A stretch of DNA of 18,758 nt from assembly GCA_964547995.1 (NCBI GenBank), contig CAZJRB010000133.1, positions 1 through 18,758 of the forward strand, read 5' to 3'. Under the pieces are notes generated by a model. It worked only from the letters and a program-made list of their open reading frames with translations, was not told the DNA's origin and did no database searches. Of this stretch, positions 14,488 through 18,758 are shown piece by piece. The DNA comes from CAZJRB01 sp964547995. GTDB taxonomy: Bacteria; Planctomycetota; Planctomycetia; Pirellulales; Thermoguttaceae. The translations under genes were made by a program, and so were the position numbers. Each line of letters starts with the position of its first letter. Position 1 is the first letter of the stretch.

Positions 14488-16863
14488 TCACTCCGTGGCT
14501 TCCTGAAGATTCCCGTCCAGCCGTGCTGTTTCGCCCGGTTTGAGATTCAACTCGACGGCCTTCTCGCCGTAGCGGATTTTGCACCGTTTGCCGTTGATAT
14601 TGCGAATCGTGGCGGCGGCCAGTTTCCCCTCCTTCCACTCCACGTCGACTTCGAAACCACCCCGGGCCCGCAACCCGGTGACGCTGCCGGTGGGCCATGC
14701 CTTGGGCAACGCCGGGAGGAGCCGGATTTGCCCGTCGTGGCTTTGCAGCAGCATTTCGGCCACGCCGGCCGTGTATCCGAAATTCCCGTCGATTTGGAAA
14801 GGCGGATGTGCATCCCACAGGTTGTCGTAAAGTTTCCCGGCGATGAGGTTCTGTATCATGAGCAAGGCGTGATCGCCGTCGAGCAGTCGTGCCCAGAGGT
14901 TGATTTTCCACCCCATGCTCCAGCCGGTCGCCCCGTCGCCCCGGTACTTCATCGATTGGATCGCCGCCAGGGTCAGCGCATCGTCGCGGCCGGGGACGAT
15001 CTGCTTGCCGGGATAGACGGCATACATGTGGGAAACATGCCGGTGCCGGTCGTTCTTGGCGTTTTTTTCGAGTTTCGGATCGCGCCATTCCTGGAGCTGG
15101 CCGTACTGGCCGATCTTCGGCGGCTGGATACGGTCGCGCAGGGTCTTCAGCTTGCGCGCGAACTCGGTGTCCGTGTTGAGGATCTCCGCGGCCTCGATGC
15201 AGTTGGAGAACAAGTCCCAGACGATCATCGTCTGGTAGTAAGCGCCATCGCTCAGGGGACCGTGTTCGGGCGAGTAGCTGGGCGAAACGGCCAGGTAGCC
15301 GCCCTCCACTTCCTGAAGGTTATCCACCCAGAACTCGGCCGCACCCTTGATGATGGGCCAGGCCGTTTTCTCCAGATACTCCCGGTCCCGAGTAAACGCG
15401 TAATGGTCCCAGATGTTCTGGCAAATGAAGGCGCCGCCCACCGGCTCGAGCATGTGGATGCCGCGGGCGGGGCCCGGTGGCGTGAACCCCCACACGTTAC
15501 TGACGATGTGCGCGACCCATCCCCGCGAATCGTAATGGACCTTGGCCGTCTTCGCTCCCGGTTTGGCCAAGTCGCTCACCCACCGCACGAGCGGCTCGGC
15601 ACATTCGGAGAGGTTGCAACTGTCGACCGGCCAGTAGTTCATCTGCAGGTTGATGTCCAGGTGGTAGTCACAGTTCCAGGGCGGCCGGTTGCTGTTGTTC
15701 CACAAACCTTGCAGGTTGGCGGGCAGGCCCGGCGACCGCGACGAGGCGATCATCAGGTAGCGGCCGTACTGGAAGAGCAAAGCTTCCAGCCCCCGGTCGT
15801 CCCGTTTCTTCTTGTATGCCCGAAGGCGTTCATCCGTCGGCAAGGCCGTGCGGGAGGGTTCGCCCAGGTCCAGCTCCACCCGGTCGAACAACTCTTGATA
15901 GTCGCGGATGTGCGCCGCGCGGAGTTGGTCGAATGACTTGGCACCCGCGCCGTCGAGAATCCGTCGATTGCGCTGTTCCGGTGGATCTCCCTTGTAGCGG
16001 GGGTACTTCAATTCGTAATCCGTGGCCCCGGCCATCAGTATCGTGACCGTATTGGCGTTGCGGACCAGGATCCGCCGGCCGTCCTTACCCGCGAGAACCT
16101 CTCCACCCTCCGCCGCCACCATCCATTTTGCCTCGAACCGCGTTCCCTCATGGTCGTCGTTGCCGGTCTCGACCTGCCCGCGGAGCGCGAGTTCGTTGCC
16201 GCCCGCCGTGAGGGTGGTGTTCTTGTGAAGGCTGGTAGCGCCCAGGGCCAGGTTGATCGCTCCGGGCTTGCTGCAAGAGAATCGCATTGCCATCACCTGG
16301 CCGGGATGGCTACAGAAGTACTCGCGCGTATACTCCGCTCCGCCTCGCGTGTAGCTTACGGTTGCCGTGGCGCGGTTCAGATCGAGGCTGCGATGGTAGT
16401 TTGCAACTTCTCCCGGTCCGTGCTCGAACTCCAGTTGAGCTTCGCAAAATGATTGGTAGGCACCGAAGTCGGGTTTCCCGTAGCCGTACAGGCTGCAGAA
16501 TTCCTTCATCGCAATTTCGTTGACCTGTTTCAGGTCGCCCTTTTCCTTCAAGAGCTTCCGGATCTTCCGGAGCGCTTCGGAGGCTCCTTCTCTGTCGTTG
16601 GCGGGCTCGGGCCAACCGCTCCAGAGGCTGTCTTCGTTGAAGATGATCCGCTCCTTGTCGACGCCACCAAAGATCATCGCCCCCAGGCGGCCGTTGCCCA
16701 ACGGCAAGGATTGCTCCCATTTCGACGCGGGCTGTCGATACCAAAGCAGGTTCTGCGGCAAGGTCTTCGCTGCCGTCGGTTGCCCGAAAACCTCTGAAAA
16801 ACTGGGGGACAACAGAAACAGAAGCGGCAACAAACCGATCGTGACTCGACGAATGTTCTTCAT
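14488..16863 (-). CDS. Secreted GH95-family glycosidase (alpha-L-fucosidase type)
   Basis: A 791-residue protein with a signal peptide (TIGLLPLLFLLSPSFSEVFG, residues 8-27). GH95 hallmarks appear in order: N-terminal domain 'PLGNGRLGAMIFGG' (54-67) and 'NEDSLWSG' (76-83); catalytic barrel 'NLQGLWNNSNRPPW' (383-396); 'INLQMNYWP' (404-412); 'SPSYSPEHGP' (527-536); 'HRHVSHMYAVYPG' (607-619); 'GWKINLWARLLDGDHA' (651-666); 'FQIDGNFGYTAGVAEMLL' (689-706); then a C-terminal beta domain. By analogy with Bifidobacterium AfcA, Glu533 is the likely acid, Asn405 and Asp692 the base pair. The second active-site Asn appears as Asp403. Likely acts on terminal fucose or a related sugar of algal or host-type glycans outside the cytoplasm. 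The ATG at 16863 precedes the signal peptide directly. The gene is isolated, without transporter or sulfatase partners. Confidence 0.92.
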   Translation of the reverse strand: MKNIRRVTIGLLPLLFLLSPSFSEVFGQPTAAKTLPQNLLWYRQPASKWEQSLPLGNGRLGAMIFGGVDKERIIFNEDSLWSGWPEPANDREGASEALRKIRKLLKEKGDLKQVNEIAMKEFCSLYGYGKPDFGAYQSFCEAQLEFEHGPGEVANYHRSLDLNRATATVSYTRGGAEYTREYFCSHPGQVMAMRFSCSKPGAINLALGATSLHKNTTLTAGGNELALRGQVETGNDDHEGTRFEAKWMVAAEGGEVLAGKDGRRILVRNANTVTILMAGATDYELKYPRYKGDPPEQRNRRILDGAGAKSFDQLRAAHIRDYQELFDRVELDLGEPSRTALPTDERLRAYKKKRDDRGLEALLFQYGRYLMIASSRSPGLPANLQGLWNNSNRPPWNCDYHLDINLQMNYWPVDSCNLSECAEPLVRWVSDLAKPGAKTAKVHYDSRGWVAHIVSNVWGFTPPGPARGIHMLEPVGGAFICQNIWDHYAFTRDREYLEKTAWPIIKGAAEFWVDNLQEVEGGYLAVSPSYSPEHGPLSDGAYYQTMIVWDLFSNCIEAAEILNTDTEFARKLKTLRDRIQPPKIGQYGQLQEWRDPKLEKNAKNDRHRHVSHMYAVYPGKQIVPGRDDALTLAAIQSMKYRGDGATGWSMGWKINLWARLLDGDHALLMIQNLIAGKLYDNLWDAHPPFQIDGNFGYTAGVAEMLLQSHDGQIRLLPALPKAWPTGSVTGLRARGGFEVDVEWKEGKLAAATIRNINGKRCKIRYGEKAVELNLKPGETARLDGNLQEATE

Positions 16864-17050
16864 GGCGGCGGCCTCGGCATTAAGGGACGGGGGTATTGCT
16901 CTGAGACTCAATATCCTACCGTGTCGTCCGGCCGCCGTCCATGACTTCTTGACACCCCCGCCCCCAACCACCAGATACTAACGGCAGGATCATTACACAA
17001 TGTGGGAGAAGGCCATGCACAACACGGGGTTGTCCGTTCGACTCCACTCG
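16864..17050. other. Upstream region of the GH95 gene, no gene seen
   Basis: No ORF or repeat is supported. It separates the GH95 start from the gene-fragment and transposon debris that begins at 17051. Confidence 0.5.
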
Positions 17051-17120
17051 CTACCCCAGCGGCAATCTCACCGGCCGGCCGGCGGTGGCGATCGATTGGT
17101 CGATGGCCAGGCACAACTGG
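17051..17120 (-). pseudogene. C-terminal gene fragment, possibly Gfo/Idh/MocA oxidoreductase
   Basis: On the minus strand about 22 codons end at TAG (17053-17051): QLCLAIDQSIATAGRP followed by VRLPLG. This wording resembles the last helix and tail of Gfo/Idh/MocA dehydrogenases ('...S..TGRPV.LPL'). Immediately upstream the sequence becomes AGTTCCGG repeats and the RAYT remnant, as if the gene had been cut by insertion and deletion. The fragment is too short for a firm call. Confidence 0.3.
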
Positions 17121-17168
17121 GTAGTTCCGGGTAGTTCCGGCGAGTTCCGGGGGGGCGAGTTCCGGGGA
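17121..17168. repeat. Four stacked AGTTCCGG motifs at a transposon end
   Basis: AGTTCCGG occurs at about 17123, 17133, 17143 and 17158, the last being the true end of the RAYT remnant. The others look like repeated partial ends left by successive insertions or template slippage. Confidence 0.6.
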
Positions 17169-17507
17169 CACCATACATAATTATTTCCGTGGCCGCTTCT
17201 TGGGACCGGGTTTTCGGCGTCTGAGGACTCGGCCTAGCTTCCTCTCTAAACGCTTCTGGAATTTGTCGTCGCCCAGCGGGCGGCCGGTCCTTTCGTGCTC
17301 GCCAAACGCCTTGATCTGCTCTTCCGTCGCCGCACGGTTGAGCAGTCGACGCCAACCGCCGGCCAACGCCAACAGCGGCCCGACCTTCACAAGACAATCA
17401 TCCTTTCGCTTGATGTGCGCCCGGGCACTGCTCCAACGATATTCGCTCGGCACGAATCTAGCAAAACCGCCCGCCCAAGTCAATAGTTATGTATGGTGTC
17501 CCCGGAA
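17160..17507 (-). mobile_element. Internally deleted RAYT (IS200-like) element with 21-bp terminal inverted repeats
   Basis: A 21-bp perfect inverted repeat starting TTCCGGGGACACCATACATA lies at 17160-17180 and, inverted, at 17487-17507. Between them only the C-terminal third of a transposase remains. Both ends are intact, so this is a miniature derivative that could be moved by a full-length relative elsewhere. The 5' part of its left end is copied at 18327 and 18435. Confidence 0.75.
17181..17483 (-). pseudogene. C-terminal fragment of a REP-associated tyrosine transposase
   Basis: About 95 residues are recognisable as the end of a COG1943/Y1-type transposase: 'SEYRWSSARAH', then 'LVKVGPLLALAGGW', then 'HERTGRPLGDDKFQKRLE' and 'LGRVLRRRKPGPKKR' before the stop. 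The HUH motif and catalytic Tyr, which lie in the first two thirds, are absent. The reading frame runs straight into the terminal repeat, which replaces the N-terminal part. It cannot be an active enzyme. Confidence 0.75.
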
Positions 17508-17563
17508 TTTCCGTGGCGCCGTAGCGATCCGGGCGGCTACCTGGAAATAGTCGGACGCCCGGT

Positions 17564-17578
17564 GGGGTATGGTACCCC
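17564..17578. promoter_or_regulatory. Small hairpin next to the predicted -35 box
   Basis: GGGGTA and TACCCC pair around TGG, ending one base before the predicted -35 hexamer of the 17625 ORF pair. It may be an operator or only a chance palindrome. Confidence 0.3.
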
Positions 17579-17579
17579 G

Positions 17580-17608
17580 TTGCATCTGAGGTTTGACTAT
17601 AATACAAT
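17580..17608 (+). promoter_or_regulatory. Predicted sigma70-type promoter
   Basis: TTGCAT (17580-17585), 17-bp spacer, TACAAT (17603-17608); an overlapping TATAAT lies at 17598-17603. The stretch is markedly AT-richer than its surroundings and is followed by GGAG and an ATG at 17625. Confidence 0.45.
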
Positions 17609-17624
17609 ACTCCGATGGAGCGAA

Positions 17625-17702
17625 ATGAGTTTAGAAGCAGTCGAAAGAGAATTCACACAAAGATGGAGTACGTTCCAATATTTTGAGAAGCTTGGACTGT
17701 GA
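17625..17702 (+). CDS. 25-residue small ORF, possible leader peptide
   Basis: MSLEAVEREFTQRW followed by STFQYFEKLGL and TGA. A GGAG lies 4 nt before the ATG, and a promoter-like pair lies about 20-45 bp upstream. The stop lies 11 bp before the ATG of the next ORF, so the two are probably translated from one message. It resembles no family I know; it could also be the truncated N-terminus of a former larger gene. Confidence 0.4.
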   Translation: MSLEAVEREFTQRWSTFQYFEKLGL

Positions 17703-17713
17703 GGGCAAACTTT

Positions 17714-18235
17714 ATGCCAATAACAGACGACATTGAGCTACTGAAGCCGATTGTGGAAGGTGGAGGCAAAGGGCTGTCGAAGGAAGTGTTTGAACAGACG
17801 AAAGAGCACCTCCAGGTGCTCGAAGCACTCTCGCCCGATCAGGTGCAACGACTGGAGCAAGGCGAGATGCTGACGGGCAGGTCCTTGCGGTTGCTGTGCG
17901 AGACTTCGGGACTCTCACAGGAGAAATGTGAATGCCGGCTCGAGGCGATCTTATCTCACTACCACGATCCACGGGCAGTTGCAGCGAGAGAAAAGCGTGC
18001 GGAAATGGAAAGAGAAGCGATCAAAGTACGTGAGGCAGAGGGGTTCAATTTTGAAGAGTTCCTTAACGAGGTTGTTGAAGCAGTACAAAAACACGAGGAT
18101 ACGCTCGTGCAAGATGGCACGTTTGTCAATATCGACCTTGTAGGGTTCACGGACTCTGAAAAGGAACGGATACACACATTCCTAACAGAACATCTGACGG
18201 AGGATCAGTGCGCGCTAATCCTTCTATTCGATTGA
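17714..18235 (+). CDS. Hypothetical 173-residue acidic protein between transposon remnants
   Basis: I do not recognise a family. The protein starts MPITDDIELLKPIVEGG, is rich in Glu, Lys and Leu and probably mostly helical, with 'LEALSPDQVQRLEQGEML' (36-53) and a charged likely coiled coil (about 92-113, 'AAREKRAEMEREAIKVRE'). The C-terminus ends 'LTEDQCALILLFD'. No signal peptide or membrane segment is seen. GAGGG lies 8 nt before this ATG, so I prefer it to the in-frame GTG at 17699 that overlaps the stop of the small ORF. Base composition is visibly more AT-rich than the surrounding genes, and RAYT remnants lie on both sides in the same orientation, which suggests acquired DNA. Confidence 0.65.
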   Translation: MPITDDIELLKPIVEGGGKGLSKEVFEQTKEHLQVLEALSPDQVQRLEQGEMLTGRSLRLLCETSGLSQEKCECRLEAILSHYHDPRAVAAREKRAEMEREAIKVREAEGFNFEEFLNEVVEAVQKHEDTLVQDGTFVNIDLVGFTDSEKERIHTFLTEHLTEDQCALILLFD

Positions 18236-18326
18236 AGTGATCGTCTACTGACGATATGACCAGTAGGTCCTATGATAGACCCGCGAATCTCGCATCCCCT
18301 TGAAGACGGGAGCGAAATCCGGTATA

Positions 18327-18434
18327 AGTTCCGGGGACACCATACATAATTATTTCCGTGGCCGCTTCTTGGGACCGGGTTTTCGGCGTCTGAGGACTCG
18401 GCCTAGCTTCCTCTCGAAACGCTTCTGGCGGGTA
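18327..18434 (-). mobile_element. Truncated copy of the RAYT element 3' end (102 bp)
   Basis: 18327-18428 matches 17158-17259 at all but one position (GAAAC instead of TAAAC near the end). It includes one terminal repeat and the last about 25 codons of the transposase. It breaks off abruptly at CTTCTGG and is joined through CGGGTA to the next copy. Confidence 0.8.
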
Positions 18435-18491
18435 AGTTCCGGGGACACCGTACATAATTATTTCCGTGGCCGCTTCTTGGGACCGGGTTTT

Positions 18492-18494
<3 letters not shown>
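18435..18494 (-). mobile_element. Second truncated RAYT 3' end copy (60 bp)
   Basis: 18435-18494 matches 17158-17217 with one substitution (CCGTAC for CCATAC). It ends inside the codons for the RKPGPK tail and is fused to a family 5 hairpin doublet through a shared CGG. Confidence 0.8.
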
Positions 18495-18576
<82 letters not shown>

Positions 18577-18758
18577 GCGTGGCCCGGCGGCCGCTGGTCC
18601 CTCCCTACAATCTGGGGAGTGGGAAATTGGAAATTGTAAAATGGAAATTGAAAATTGTAAATTGGGGGGCCGGCTTCCTCATCCCCTCATCCCCAACCCC
18701 TAACCCCCACCCCCGGATAGCGAAAAACTTTGCGGAAAATGCGCCCCTGGCTCAGAAA
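18577..18758. other. Right-edge intergenic DNA with (AAATTG)n tract
   Basis: 18621-18665 is a degenerate tandem of AAATTG, AAATTGT and AAATGG units. 18675-18715 is C-rich and pyrimidine-heavy. No ORF or RNA gene is supported up to the window edge. Confidence 0.5.

Noticed and set aside
14728..15936. 402-codon plus-strand frame
   Set aside because: It is antisense to the GH95 gene, whose family motifs are continuous on the minus strand.

Overview
The window looks like planctomycete chromosome, probably Pirellulales-like. No rRNA or other marker gene is present, so this rests on gene content. The hints are a secreted VWA protein with a secretin/STN-like C-terminal domain and a Gly/Met-rich tail, a Ser/Thr-kinase-like protein whose kinase domain follows the 'LTEWQAAQL' lead-in usual in planctomycetes, a small PH-domain membrane protein, a secreted GH95 glycosidase, and intergenic DNA full of palindromic repeats. 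Most genes are single transcription units separated by 200-1000 bp. There is no large operon and no phage or cas locus.

Layout: a VWA/STN protein (minus, cut by the left edge); a secreted acidic Tyr-rich pentapeptide-repeat protein (minus); about 1 kb of nested palindromic elements (4688-5325); an HtrA-like protease (plus); an SAM-dependent methyltransferase (plus); a PH-domain protein (plus) converging on rpiB (minus); more hairpin elements (9003-9236); a membrane-anchored acidic micro-repeat protein (minus) with a recognisable promoter and an 18-bp palindrome at its predicted start site; an aldo/keto reductase (minus); a gene-poor stretch; a kinase-like protein lacking two catalytic residues (plus); a hairpin array; a GH95 fucosidase-type enzyme (minus); and a right-hand region of RAYT-type transposon debris surrounding an AT-richer pair of unrecognised ORFs.

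The most interesting signal is in the repeats. At least five hairpin families with different stem sequences occur as inverted doublets, and in six doublets plus one copy the two hairpin centres lie 43-45 bp apart. Two of the families share a 5' flank (GGGTGCC) and a loop (CTTGY or CTCG/CTCGT) although their stems differ, and stem changes are often compensated on both sides. Truncated REP-associated tyrosine transposase (RAYT) remnants with 21-bp terminal inverted repeats are also present, so a RAYT-type mobilisation system is a reasonable, untested explanation. One cluster mimics a CRISPR array (28-bp repeats, 33-bp spacers).

At the protein level, the points of note are the predicted pseudokinase with a DnaJ-type zinc finger, the two low-complexity acidic exported proteins, and an Asn-to-Asp change at one GH95 active-site position. 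All family assignments come from reading motifs by eye; no database search was done.
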